From JAHEGP01 sp963792875 (GTDB lineage: Bacteria > Pseudomonadota > Gammaproteobacteria > Pseudomonadales > JAHEGP01): a stretch of 64,000 nucleotides of DNA. The notes under the pieces were generated by a model that was not told the DNA's origin, did no database searches, and saw only the letters and a list, made by a program, of their open reading frames with translations. Position 1 is the stretch's first letter. The number at the start of each line of letters is the position of its first letter. The position numbers and the translations under genes were made by a program. Positions 35,534-44,249 of this stretch are shown here, in pieces. Location of the stretch: positions 372,001 through 436,000 of the forward strand of contig CAWBXV010000010.1 of assembly GCA_963792875.1 (NCBI GenBank), written 5' to 3'.

Positions 35534-36978
35534 GCCTTCGCGCCGCCGCGCTGCCCGGCCGCGGTCACCGCGCCGGAGGCGGCGCTCACGGCGCTGTCGC
35601 GCGCCTCGTCGACGCTGCCGATCATATACAGCGCGCCCTCCGGATAGGCGGCGAATTCGTCGCGCAGGATGCGCTCACAACCGTCCAGCGCGCTGGCCAG
35701 AGGGACCAGCCTGCCCTTCATCCCGGTGAACTGCTCGGTGGTGAAAAAGGGCTGGGTGAGAAAGCGCTCGAGCCGGCGGGCGCGCGCGACCACCTTGCGA
35801 TCCGCGGACGACAGCTGCTCGAGGCCGAGCATGGCGATGATGTCCTTGAGCTGCTCATATTGCGCCAGGGTGCGCCGTATTTCCTGCGCCAGGGCGTAGT
35901 GCCGCGCGCCGACGATACCCGGCGTGGCCATCTTGGAGCTGGACTGCAGCGGGTCGATGGCCGGATACAGGCCCTCGCCGGCGCGCTTGCGCGACAGCAC
36001 GACCGATGCCGACAGGTGCGAGAAGGTGTGCACCGCGGCGGGATCGGTGAAATCGTCCGCCGGCACGTAGACGGCCTGAATGGAGGTGATGGCGCCGCTG
36101 TCGGTGTTGGCGATGCGCTCCTCCAGCCCGGACAGCTCGGTGCCCATGGTGGGCTGGTAGCCCAGGCGCGAGGGCATCTGCCCCATGAGCCCCGACACCT
36201 CGGCGCCGGCCTGAATGAAGCGGAAGATATTGTCCACGAGCAGCAGCACATCGCGGTGCTCGTCATCGCGAAAGTACTCGGCCATGGTCAGCGCGGCATG
36301 CCCCACCCGGAAGCGGCTGCCCGGCGGCTCGTTCATCTGGCCGAACACCATCACCATATTGGGCAGCACGCCGGCCTGCTGCATGTCCCGGTACAGCTCC
36401 TCGCCCTCCCGCGAGCGCTCGCCGATGCCGCAGAAGATGCTCACGCCGTGATGGTGGCCGACCATATTGTGGATCATCTCGGTGAGCAGCACGGTCTTGC
36501 CCACGCCCGCCCCGCCGAACAGCCCCGCTTTGCCGCCCCGCTCCAGCGGCGCCAGCACATCGATGACCTTGATACCCGTCTCGAAAATTTCAGAGCGGGT
36601 GGAGCGGCGCGCCAGCGGTGGCGGCGCCCGGTGCACCGAGCGCCAGCGCACATCCGCCAGCGGCGCGCCGCGATCGATGGTGCGGCCGAACACATCGAAC
36701 ATCCGCGACAGAATGCCCTTGCCTACGGGCGCCTGCAGCGGCCCGCCGGTGTCCTGCACCACCATGCCGCGGGCCAGGCCCTGCGTCGGCGTCAGCGCGA
36801 TGCCGCGTACACAGCGGGCATCGCGCTGCTCCAGCACCTCGATGAAGACCCGGCCGCCCTCGCCCCCGCACAGCAGCGCGTGGATCGGCGGCAGCGCATG
36901 GTCGAACCTGACATCCACGACGCTGCCGCGCACCGCGGCGACCACGCCGGTGCTGGCCAAACGGCGGCTATCAGCCAT
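35530..36978 (-). CDS. atpD: N-type ATP synthase beta subunit
   Basis: The catalytic subunit of 482 residues. The P-loop is GLFGGAGVGKTVLL; the catalytic glutamate lies in CGIGERSREGEEL; FGQMNEPPGSR and the Walker B region LLLVDNIFRF are conserved. It is the first gene of the N-ATPase operon. The start at 36978 (MADSRRLAS) is chosen to match family length; the ribosome-binding site is weak, and an ATG at 37023 would add 15 unusual residues. The upstream gene on the same strand is a cupredoxin 112 bp away. No separate housekeeping ATP synthase is in the window. Confidence 0.95.
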   Translation of the reverse strand: MADSRRLASTGVVAAVRGSVVDVRFDHALPPIHALLCGGEGGRVFIEVLEQRDARCVRGIALTPTQGLARGMVVQDTGGPLQAPVGKGILSRMFDVFGRTIDRGAPLADVRWRSVHRAPPPLARRSTRSEIFETGIKVIDVLAPLERGGKAGLFGGAGVGKTVLLTEMIHNMVGHHHGVSIFCGIGERSREGEELYRDMQQAGVLPNMVMVFGQMNEPPGSRFRVGHAALTMAEYFRDDEHRDVLLLVDNIFRFIQAGAEVSGLMGQMPSRLGYQPTMGTELSGLEERIANTDSGAITSIQAVYVPADDFTDPAAVHTFSHLSASVVLSRKRAGEGLYPAIDPLQSSSKMATPGIVGARHYALAQEIRRTLAQYEQLKDIIAMLGLEQLSSADRKVVARARRLERFLTQPFFTTEQFTGMKGRLVPLASALDGCERILRDEFAAYPEGALYMIGSVDEARDSAVSAASGAVTAAGQRGGAKA

Positions 36979-37089
36979 CGCTATCTGCCATATCGTTCCG
37001 CCCTGTCCACCTGCTCTGTCCACCTGCGTTCTGATCCGAGCCGCTCTGGCTCAGCGTCGCGCCACCCCGTCGCCCGCCCGGGACGCCGC

Positions 37090-37440
37090 TCACTCAACCA
37101 GCAGCGTGCCGCGGTACATCTGCATCTGGCAGTGGAACGGATACTCTCCCGCCGCCAGCGCCGGCAGCTCGATCCGGGTCACCCGCCCCAGCGCCAGGGT
37201 CTGGCTGATAGCCAGATCGGGGAACAGCACCAGCTCGGCGCAGGGCGACGCATCGCGGCGCAGAAAAGCCAGCGATGCGGGCCGGTTGGCCGGCAGGCGG
37301 ATGCGCGCCGGCTGGTAGGTGCCGTTCTCGACCAGCACCACCTCGGCCTGCGCCAGGGCCACCTCGCGGGGCCGGTACAGCCAGAACCACCAGACGATCA
37401 GGCCGATCAGCGCCAGGCCCGCCACATTGATCATCCACAT
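37090..37440 (-). CDS. membrane-anchored cupredoxin-domain protein
   Basis: A 116-residue protein with one N-terminal transmembrane helix (4-22) and a periplasmic cupredoxin fold. The C-terminal motif YPFHCQMQMYRG offers His103, Cys104 and Met106/Met108, and Cys67 stands where a first ligand normally lies. This variant is often encoded next to copper P-type ATPases, as it is here (copA begins the minus-strand series upstream). A role in periplasmic copper binding is inferred. The start at 37440 is preferred over an upstream ATG because it directly precedes the membrane helix. Confidence 0.82.
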   Translation of the reverse strand: MWMINVAGLALIGLIVWWFWLYRPREVALAQAEVVLVENGTYQPARIRLPANRPASLAFLRRDASPCAELVLFPDLAISQTLALGRVTRIELPALAAGEYPFHCQMQMYRGTLLVE

Positions 37441-37693
37441 CTCGTCGTCCTCGTCCGCTACCGGCTCACTGTGCTGCAAACGCCTGCAAGGGCACCACCG
37501 CCGGGCAACGGCCACGGCGGTCACCGACCGGCAGGCCGCGGCGGCTGCGCGCACCCCGGGGCGCCGTCACAGCGGGTCCTGGACCGGGAAAAGCCCGATC
37601 AATCCGGACGGCGCAACCGCCGCCCCCAGGGCAGTCTATCACCGATAGCGCGACCCTCGTCAGCGCCCGGCGGCCTCGAGGCGGTAGCGTCGC

Positions 37694-40009
37694 TCACTGC
37701 GCCCCCTGGCGCTGGAGCTTGAAAAAGCGCAAGCGGTTGGCGTTGGACACGACGGTGACCGAGGAGAAGGCCATGGCGGCGCCGGCGATCACCGGGTTCA
37801 GCAGCACGCCGAACAGCGGGTACAGCGCGCCCGCCGCGATGGGGATCCCCGCGGCGTTGTACACGAAGGCGCCGAACAGGTTCTGCTTGATATTGCGCAG
37901 GGTGGCCCGGCTGACGGCGATGGCATCGGCCAGGCCGTGCAGGGAGCCCCGCATCAGGGCGACATCGGCGCTCTCGATCGCCACGTCGGTGCCGGTGCCG
38001 ATGGCGAAGCCGACGTCCGCCAGCGCCAGCGCCGGCGCATCGTTGATGCCGTCCCCGGCCATCCCCACCACTTCGCCCTGGGCCTGCAGCTCCCTGACCT
38101 TGGCCGCTTTGTCGCCGGGCAGCACCTCGGCATAGTATTCGCTGATGCCGACCTGGCGCGCCACCGCCGCCGCGGTGGCGCGGTTGTCGCCGGTCAGCAT
38201 CACCACCCGCAGCCCCTCCCCCCGCAGCCGCTCGATGGCGGCCACGGCGTCGGCCTTGACGGGGTCCGCCACGGCGATGATGGCGGCCAGCTCGCCGTCG
38301 ACGGCGAAGAACATCGGGGTCTTGGCCGCGGCCGCCAGCGCCCCCGCCGCCTCGACCTGGCGGCTGACATCGACGCCACGATCGCGCATCAGCTTGTCGT
38401 TGCCCAGCAGCAGGCGCCGGGTTCCCAGCAGCGCTTCCACCCCGTGGCCCGCGACGGCGTTGAAATCCGCCACGGCTTCAGGCGCCAGACCGCGCTCCCG
38501 CGCCGAGTCGACGATGGCCAGCGCCAGCGGGTGCTCCGAGCCGGCCTCCACGCCGGCGACCCAGCGCAGCACCTCATCCTCACTGTACGCGCCGGCCAGC
38601 ACCACGTCCGTCACCTTGGGCGCCCCCTGGGTGATAGTGCCGGTCTTGTCCAGAATCATGGCGGTCAGCCTGGATGCGGTCTGCAGTGCGGCACCGTTGC
38701 GGATCAGCACCCCCGCCTCGGCCGCCTTGCCCACGCCGACCATCACCGACATCGGCGTGGCCAGCCCCAGCGCGCAGGGACAGGCGATGATCAGCACGGT
38801 GGTCGCCGACACCATGGCGAAGGCCAGGGCGGGTTGCGGCCCGACGTTGAGCCAGGCCAGCGCGCTGACCACCGCGATGATCATCACGGCGGGCACGAAG
38901 TAGCCGGCGATCACATCGGCCAGGCGCCCGATGGGCGGCTTGGAGCTCTGCGCGCGCTTGACCATGACGATGATCTGCGCGAGCGCGGTATCCTGCCCCA
39001 CGCGCGAGGCGCGGAACAACAGCGATCCCGACTTGTTCAGCGTCCCCGCGAAGACCTTGTCACCGGCGCTCTTGGCGACCGGCATGGGCTCCCCGGTGAG
39101 CATGGACTCGTCGACCGCTGTGCGCCCGTCCTGCACCACCCCGTCCACGGGCAGCTTCTCCCCGGGCCTGACGCGGACGACATCGCCGGGCAGGACCTCC
39201 TCGATGGCGATATCCCGCTCCTGCCCATCGCGGATGATCCGCGCGGTTCTCGGCTGCAGGCCGATGAGCCGCTTGATCGCCTCCGAGGTGCGCCCCCTCG
39301 CCCTGACCTCGAGCGCCAGGCCGAGATTGATGAGGCCGATGATCATGGCGGTGGCCTCAAAATAGACGTGGCGCGCCGGTTCGGGCACGGCCCCGGGAGC
39401 CACCACCACCACCATGGAGTAGAGCCAGGCCGTGCCGGTACCCAGGGCGATCAGGGTGTCCATGGTGGCGGCGTGGTTGGCCAACGAGCGCCAGGCGCCC
39501 ACATAGAAATGCCTGCCGGCCAGCACCATCACCCCCAGGGTGAGCGCGCCGACCACGAGCCAGCCCAGGCGCTGGGCGCCCGTCTGCACGCTCATGTCAC
39601 CACCCGCCAGTCCATACAGCATCAGCGGCACGCCCACGGCCAGGCCGATGACCATATTGCGCAACAGCCGTCGGTAGTAGTCGCGGTCGGCCTGCTCCTT
39701 CTGGGCCAGCAGATCGACTTCGGAGGCGCCACCGGTGCTGCGGGCGCCGTAGCCGGCCCGCTCGACGGCGGCGATCAGCGCCTGCGATGCCGCGCTGCCG
39801 GCGACCAGCACGCGCCGTTCGGCCAGGTTCATCTCGGCGCGCTCGACGCCCGGCACCTGCGCGAGCGCGGCCTCGATCCTGCGCACGCAGCTGGCGCAGT
39901 GCGCGCCCTCGATCAGCAGCTCCTGCTGCGCGGGCGTCCCGCCACTACCCGGACGGCGCTCGCCCGCCCCGCTGGCAGTCTGTCCCGACGTGTGCTGGCA
40001 ATGATTCAT
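37694..40009 (-). CDS. copA: copper-exporting P1B-type ATPase CopA
   Basis: A 771-residue heavy-metal ATPase. A single N-terminal HMA domain carries GAHCASCVRR (Cys38, Cys41). The membrane metal-site motif is IACPCALGLATP, the phosphorylation motif is ILDKTGTITQG, and the hinge motif is AMAGDGINDAPALA. SEHPLA and the C-terminal NA(A)GIPIAAG/SSVTVVSNANRL patterns are typical for P1B-1 copper pumps. It exports Cu(I) from the cytoplasm. A His-containing N-terminal leader (MNHCQHTSG) may add binding capacity. A cupredoxin follows 253 bp downstream. No CueR gene is close. Confidence 0.95.
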   Translation of the reverse strand: MNHCQHTSGQTASGAGERRPGSGGTPAQQELLIEGAHCASCVRRIEAALAQVPGVERAEMNLAERRVLVAGSAASQALIAAVERAGYGARSTGGASEVDLLAQKEQADRDYYRRLLRNMVIGLAVGVPLMLYGLAGGDMSVQTGAQRLGWLVVGALTLGVMVLAGRHFYVGAWRSLANHAATMDTLIALGTGTAWLYSMVVVVAPGAVPEPARHVYFEATAMIIGLINLGLALEVRARGRTSEAIKRLIGLQPRTARIIRDGQERDIAIEEVLPGDVVRVRPGEKLPVDGVVQDGRTAVDESMLTGEPMPVAKSAGDKVFAGTLNKSGSLLFRASRVGQDTALAQIIVMVKRAQSSKPPIGRLADVIAGYFVPAVMIIAVVSALAWLNVGPQPALAFAMVSATTVLIIACPCALGLATPMSVMVGVGKAAEAGVLIRNGAALQTASRLTAMILDKTGTITQGAPKVTDVVLAGAYSEDEVLRWVAGVEAGSEHPLALAIVDSARERGLAPEAVADFNAVAGHGVEALLGTRRLLLGNDKLMRDRGVDVSRQVEAAGALAAAAKTPMFFAVDGELAAIIAVADPVKADAVAAIERLRGEGLRVVMLTGDNRATAAAVARQVGISEYYAEVLPGDKAAKVRELQAQGEVVGMAGDGINDAPALALADVGFAIGTGTDVAIESADVALMRGSLHGLADAIAVSRATLRNIKQNLFGAFVYNAAGIPIAAGALYPLFGVLLNPVIAGAAMAFSSVTVVSNANRLRFFKLQRQGAQ

Positions 40010-40178
40010 GGCGCCTTACCTTCCGCTCAACGGTGTCGTCGGCCATCGTAACACGGCGGACCGTGCCTGCGTCGCGATCGCCTGTTGCGTCCGCCCCCGG
40101 GGATGAACGCTGTATGGCGGGTCGTGCCGGCGCGGCGGCGGGCTATACTCTCGCGACAGGGTGAGCGAGGAGGCCGAC

Positions 40179-41015
40179 ATGAACGACGGGGCTGTCAGGA
40201 CTGTGCTGATCACCGGGGGCTCCGGCACGCTCGCCGGCGCCACCCGGATACTGCTGATGGAACAGGGCTGGCATGTGTTCGCGGCGGACTGCAATCGGCG
40301 CACGCTGGCACAGCTCGAGGGCGTGCCGGGCGTCACGCCGCTGTACCTCGATGTCACCGAGCCGGACAGCGTCGCGCAGGGCGTGACGGCCGTGCGCCGG
40401 CACACGGACCGGCTCGACGCCATCATCCACTTCGCCGGGATTCTCGCCGTCGGCTCCATGATCGAAATGGATGAGGCGACCCTGCAGCGGGTCATCGACG
40501 TCAACCTGCTGGGGACCTTCCGCATCAACCGCGCGTTCTTCCCACTGCTGCGCCCGCCCCGGTCCAGGATCGTCACTATCAGTTCCGAAACCGGCTGGCA
40601 GAGCGCCGCCCCGTTCAACGGCGCCTACGCCCTCAGCAAACACGGCATCGAGGCCTACTCCGATGCGCTGCGCCGGGAGCTGGCGCTGCTGGCCATTCCG
40701 GTGATCAAGATCCAGCCGGGCCCTTTCCGCTCGGAGATGACCGCCAGCATCCGGGCGAATTTCCAGCGGGCGGCCGCGCAGTCGATGCATTTCCGCCCGC
40801 TGCTGCAGCGCCTCGAGCCGCTGGCCGCGGCGGAAGGCGCCAGGGCCAGAGACCCTGCCATCCTGGCCGCCGTCGTGCTCAAGGCGCTGACGGCGCGCCG
40901 ACCCCGGCCGGCCTACTCGGTCAAGCCGGCCACGCTGCGCTCCCTGCTGGAGTTCCTGCCGGTGCGATGGATGGATTGGCTGGTGCAGCTGGGCCTGCGA
41001 CGATTGATGCGCTGA
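40179..41015 (+). CDS. short-chain dehydrogenase/reductase
   Basis: A 278-residue classical SDR. TGGSGTLAG at residues 12-20 binds the nucleotide, NLLGTFRINRA is the structural segment, Ser in VTISSETGW and the pair Tyr/Lys in YALSKHG form the catalytic triad, and QPGPFRSEM follows the active site. The substrate is unknown. The ATG at 40179 has GAGGAGG 5 bases upstream; a GTG at 40161 lacks such support. It is divergent from copA and convergent with the curlin-like cluster, with no functional link evident. Confidence 0.9.
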   Translation: MNDGAVRTVLITGGSGTLAGATRILLMEQGWHVFAADCNRRTLAQLEGVPGVTPLYLDVTEPDSVAQGVTAVRRHTDRLDAIIHFAGILAVGSMIEMDEATLQRVIDVNLLGTFRINRAFFPLLRPPRSRIVTISSETGWQSAAPFNGAYALSKHGIEAYSDALRRELALLAIPVIKIQPGPFRSEMTASIRANFQRAAAQSMHFRPLLQRLEPLAAAEGARARDPAILAAVVLKALTARRPRPAYSVKPATLRSLLEFLPVRWMDWLVQLGLRRLMR

Positions 41016-41038
41016 GATGCGGTGAATGGTCGCCACGC

Positions 41039-41440
41039 TCACGGCGCGAAGCGCTGCTCCATGCGCGCACGCATCCGTTCGCGGAAGGCGTCGTCGGCCG
41101 CTGAGCCGCCCGACCCTGACAGCGCGGCGTCGCTGGGGAAGCGCTGCCCGTCATGCCAGCGCGCACAGGGCACCGTGGCCGACGCCGGCGCCCGCTCCCC
41201 GGACTGCAGCGTGATATCGGTACTGCCGCCGTGGCGGCTGACGATGCGCTGGCCGTCGTGGTAACACGACACCCGCACCGCGCCGGCGTGGCCCGCGCCG
41301 CTCTGACGGATGATCGCCGTCGAGCCACCGTGCCGATAGATCTCCTCGCCGGTGCAGCCCTGGCCGAGCGCGGCGGCGAGGGCGGCCAGATACAATACGT
41401 GCCGGGCCGGCACCCGCCCCGATGGTCTGCAAGTGTTCAC
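41039..41440 (-). CDS. secreted twin-repeat protein of the curlin-like cluster
   Basis: A 133-residue exported protein of unknown family and the last of four small genes. A signal peptide ends near GQGC, but the lipobox is not canonical. The mature part holds two copies of a roughly 40-residue unit: RHGGST, a beta-like segment ending in QSG, a variable stretch with one Cys, then HDGQR. The segment STAIIRQSG recalls curlin repeats, but the whole is longer and cysteine-containing. The C-terminal 40 residues are charged and unrelated. The start is GTG at 41440 with GGAGGAG 8 bases upstream. It may be an accessory or surface-fibre component. Confidence 0.7.
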   Translation of the reverse strand: MNTCRPSGRVPARHVLYLAALAAALGQGCTGEEIYRHGGSTAIIRQSGAGHAGAVRVSCYHDGQRIVSRHGGSTDITLQSGERAPASATVPCARWHDGQRFPSDAALSGSGGSAADDAFRERMRARMEQRFAP

Positions 41441-41494
41441 AGCTTCGCTCCTCCCGATGAGTTGATGATGCGGCCGGCGGACCCTTGCCGCGCG

Positions 41495-41806
41495 CTACCA
41501 CCGCGGACCAACAGCCCGCGCGTGGACCTGCGCCCCGCCGCCCCGTGAGTCGCGGCCGCCGTTCTCCGCCGCGCCCGCCCTGCCGTGCCCCTGCCCGCCG
41601 CAGCGCTGCACCGTGTGGTTGACGTTGACCCGGCCGCTCTGCACCGTCTCGTTGGCGGCGCTGTCGCCGCATTGAAACGTGTGATTGATGTTGATGCGCC
41701 CATCCTGCACCGTCGTGTTCACGCTGGTCTGGGCGGACGCCGCCGCGGACAGCAGCGCGATGGCTGCAGCCATGCCGCAGCGGCGGCCTTCTGTGAACTT
41801 GCTCAT
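41495..41806 (-). CDS. curlin-like repeat protein (four 11-residue repeats)
   Basis: A 103-residue exported protein. A signal peptide (about 1-26, ending ASAQ) precedes four 11-residue repeats at 28-71 of the form x-x-N-x-T-x-Q-x-G-x-x (SVNTTVQDGRI, NINHTFQCGDS, AANETVQSGRV, NVNHTVQRCGG). The spacing of Asn, Gln and Gly matches the strand-turn pattern of CsgA/CsgB curlin repeats. Two cysteines lie in the repeats. The C-terminal third is Gly/Arg-rich. AGGAGGG lies 7 bases before the ATG. It lies 48 bp after the CsgB-like gene and 54 bp before the twin-repeat gene. It is probably a minor amyloid subunit. Confidence 0.78.
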   Translation of the reverse strand: MSKFTEGRRCGMAAAIALLSAAASAQTSVNTTVQDGRININHTFQCGDSAANETVQSGRVNVNHTVQRCGGQGHGRAGAAENGGRDSRGGGAQVHARAVGPRW

Positions 41807-41854
41807 GCGATAGCCCTCCTGGGCTGAGGCCGGGGGCGCCCCCCCGGCGGAACC

Positions 41855-42148
41855 CTAACGGTTGCGGACGTGGTCCTGGTAGCGCAGCTTGCGATAGGAG
41901 AACTGCCTGACCGCGTTGTCGTTGACCGCGCCGGCCTGAGCCGTCTGCGCCAGGTTGTCCGCGCCGGCCTGCACGGTCCGGCTGATGTTGTGCGCACAGC
42001 CCTGCTGCACGCTCGCGCGGTTGACCGCGTCGTTCTGGATGTTGACGCTGAAGCAGGATTCGCGGGCCGGCACGGTCGGCGACTGGCCGAGCGCCGGGGG
42101 CATGGCGGCCAGGACCGCCAGCCCGGTGAACCACAAGGACGCTTTCAT
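41855..42148 (-). CDS. curlin-like minor subunit (CsgB-like)
   Basis: A 97-residue exported protein. The signal peptide ends around ALGQ, and residues 35-85 carry curlin-like repeats such as NISRTVQAGAD, NLAQTAQAGAV and NDNAVRQF. Of the four cluster members this is closest to CsgA/CsgB repeats (N-x-A-x-x-x-Q-x-G). The basic C-terminal tail (SYRKLRYQDHVRNR) resembles the charged last repeat of the nucleator CsgB, so a nucleator role is suggested but not shown. Two cysteines occur in the mature chain. GAGAGGT precedes the start by 9 bases. No csgE, csgF or csgG gene is in the window. Confidence 0.78.
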   Translation of the reverse strand: MKASLWFTGLAVLAAMPPALGQSPTVPARESCFSVNIQNDAVNRASVQQGCAHNISRTVQAGADNLAQTAQAGAVNDNAVRQFSYRKLRYQDHVRNR

Positions 42149-42234
42149 GGGGTTATACCTCTCTCTAATGGAGTCATCGCGGGCACCGGCTGCCCGCACG
42201 GGGCCGGTCGCCGGTGCCGTGCCTTGCAGCGGCC

Positions 42235-42540
42235 TCAGCGGCGGCCGCCGTAGCCGCCGGCGCGCAGGCGCTGGTCGGTCTCGTTGTAGTTGACCCGGCC
42301 GAACTGCGCGGTTTCGTTCCAGTTGTCGCGGCCGCGCTGGCGGGTGCGGTTGGCGTTGTCGCGCCCGGCCTGGTAGGTGGCGTTGTCGTTGTAGCTGCCG
42401 CTCTGCCAGGTGTCGTTGGTATTGATGCGACCCTCCTGAATGGTGGTGTTCACGTTGCTCTGCGCGCACAGCGGCGCGCTCACCGCTGCCAGCAAGGTGG
42501 CGATCGCCAGGGGGCGCAGCGCGTTCTTGGCATTGTTCAT
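42235..42540 (-). CDS. curlin-like repeat protein (six perfect-phase 11-residue repeats)
   Basis: A 101-residue exported protein and the first gene of the cluster. The signal peptide ends near LCAQ. Residues 29-94 are six consecutive 11-residue repeats with consensus N-x-N-x-T-x-Q-x-G-x-x: NVNTTIQEGRI, NTNDTWQSGSY, NDNATYQAGRD, NANRTRQRGRD, NWNETAQFGRV and NYNETDQRLRA. The pattern is that of one curlin beta-strand and turn per 11 residues, so a stacked amyloid or beta-solenoid is expected. The tail GGYGGRR is flexible. The ATG at 42540 is chosen because GAGG lies 9 bases upstream; 42549 is too close to it. It is probably the major fibre subunit. Confidence 0.82.
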   Translation of the reverse strand: MNNAKNALRPLAIATLLAAVSAPLCAQSNVNTTIQEGRINTNDTWQSGSYNDNATYQAGRDNANRTRQRGRDNWNETAQFGRVNYNETDQRLRAGGYGGRR

Positions 42541-42591
42541 GTCGGTCATCCTCAGTTCGGTAAAAGGGCTTAGCCAGAATGGCCGAGATGG

Positions 42592-42620
42592 GTATCATCC
42601 CGACCACGACACCATGCTAA
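42592..42620 (-). promoter_or_regulatory. candidate promoter of the curlin-like cluster
   Basis: Reading the minus strand, TTAGCA (42620-42615) and TGATAC (42597-42592) are separated by 17 bases, resembling a sigma-70 -35/-10 pair. The start codon is about 50 bases further on. The match is moderate, and a CsgD-type binding site cannot be recognised. Confidence 0.35.
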
Positions 42621-43074
42621 CGCCCGCAAACTGAACCCCGGCTGAACGCGGCGCAAACCATTGAGACAGCACCCACCCGAGCTGGCCACCGCTGTGTCAG
42701 CGGCGCAGGCCGGGCCGGCGGGTCGCACGCAGCCGACAGCCGGCCCATTGGACAGCAGGAGAGAAAAGTCATAGCGAACCGGTGCCGCGCACAGAGCGGA
42801 GCCTGGGCAAAGCACGGGAGGACGATCGTTCGATACTGTTACATCGATGCTCAACCAGGGTTCGGCAGGCAGGGCAGCCCTCGGCGTGGCGCGAATATGA
42901 CAGCCCGGTGCCGCAACCGGCCTGACCGGCCTTTCCGTCGTTCTGAAGATCGGGTGGGGCTTGCCTATGAAACCCGCCAGCCGATCCAGGCGGCAATGGC
43001 GCTCTGAACCCGCCGCGACCCTGGGGCTACCAGCCGCGGCGGCGGCGCGGTTGCCCTCGGAGCACCTGCGACGC
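42621..43074. other. intergenic region upstream of the curlin-like cluster
   Basis: About 450 bp between the esterase gene stop and the cluster promoter. It is long for this gene-dense region and could hold regulatory sites for the curlin-like operon. No coding pattern, RNA gene or clear terminator is visible. Confidence 0.45.
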
Positions 43075-44061
43075 TCAGGTCTTGGGTGACTCCAGGACCA
43101 GCTGCCCGTCCAGCACCCTGCGCGTCGGGATCTGGTGCCGGTCGATATCGCCAGCCAGGGTCGACGCCAGATCCCTGGCGAAGGTGAGATCGCCAATATG
43201 CCATGAATGGTCGAAGCTGCCGTAGTAATCGACGCCCTGAGTCAGCGCGTGCTCATCGAGCCCGTTGAAATACGGGCCGCAGTTCACGTTGACCGCTTTG
43301 CGGGGTGCGTCGCCGGGCAATCCGACTCGGCCGACACGCGGCGCCAGACCAATGCGCTTGGTGTCTGACAGCTTCAATACCGAATCGTAGGGGTTCTGGT
43401 AGTTGGTCAGGCGCACGCAGTGGCGAAAGAGTGACTTCGACTTGCTGTCGGCGTCGCTCAGCGAGCGGCTGGAGATATCGCCGCCGATCAGCGCTATCTG
43501 GCTGACCGTCCAGGGGCGGTTCTTGATGGACGTCTTCTCGTCGGCATCGGTGAAGGCGTTGCGAATGACGTACGCTCCGGTCGAATGCCCCAGCAGGTGC
43601 ACGTTGATTTCACATCCGGCGGCCTGCTGCGATGAAAACAGGCTGATGCAGTCATCCCTTAACCTTCTTGCCGTATCCTTGGCGTCGTCCCGGTCTTCCA
43701 GGTAGTTCAGCCCCGACTGCGCGCTGGGCCAGTCATAACTGACGACCGCGCCCTGGTACCCGACCGACCGCAGGTCCACCGCCAGCCTTCTGTGCCGCTT
43801 GAGCACGGTCTCCTGGCTGCTGTTGTAGCCGTGAATAAACACCAGAATATCGCCAGTCGGCTTTGCCGTCATCCCGTTGACGCCCGTGGCCGCCTGCGAC
43901 AGAACCTCGGCGACCCACGCGCTGCGGGCGATGGCCTGCGACGGCCTGGGGTAGGCATCGCCCGGGACGCGCAAAAACAAGGTCGGACCCGGCTCGTTGC
44001 CAAAGACCTTCTCTCCGGCCACGGTCTTTTTGTTCCTGACACACACGACGTAATCGGTCAT
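43075..44061 (-). CDS. DUF900-type alpha/beta hydrolase
   Basis: A 328-residue cytoplasmic serine hydrolase. The oxyanion segment is FIHGYNSS (76-83), the nucleophile elbow is GHSTG with Ser160, and a histidine in FDHSWHIGD near residue 290 may complete the triad. VVSYDWPSAQSGLNYLEDR is characteristic of DUF900 esterases. There is no signal peptide. The substrate is unknown. It lies upstream (in transcription terms) of the curlin-like cluster but is separated from it by more than 500 bp, and 188 bp after the patatin gene on the same strand, so an operon with either is doubtful. Confidence 0.85.
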   Translation of the reverse strand: MTDYVVCVRNKKTVAGEKVFGNEPGPTLFLRVPGDAYPRPSQAIARSAWVAEVLSQAATGVNGMTAKPTGDILVFIHGYNSSQETVLKRHRRLAVDLRSVGYQGAVVSYDWPSAQSGLNYLEDRDDAKDTARRLRDDCISLFSSQQAAGCEINVHLLGHSTGAYVIRNAFTDADEKTSIKNRPWTVSQIALIGGDISSRSLSDADSKSKSLFRHCVRLTNYQNPYDSVLKLSDTKRIGLAPRVGRVGLPGDAPRKAVNVNCGPYFNGLDEHALTQGVDYYGSFDHSWHIGDLTFARDLASTLAGDIDRHQIPTRRVLDGQLVLESPKT

Positions 44062-44249
44062 TGGGATTCCCTTCTACTTGCTATCCACATCGTCAGCTGC
44101 AGCGGCGCGGCGCCTGGCGGCAGCGGACCCACGAGCAACGATGCCAGATCGAGGCGCCGAAGAAAAGCCGCCGTTCACGGCGATGGCCAGGGAGCCGGGC
44201 GACACCATCACCGCGGGCAGGGGCGACCCTGCCGTCAAAGGGCGCCGCA

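Noticed and set aside
40010..40050. ACCTTCC sequence upstream of copA as a CueR operator
   Set aside because: Only the left half of the CueR dyad is present; the required GGAAGGT half is missing at the right spacing.
42570..43196. Open frame in the gap before the curlin-like cluster
   Set aside because: It partly overlaps the esterase 3' end, lacks a ribosome-binding site and known motifs, and its composition is that of a shadow frame.
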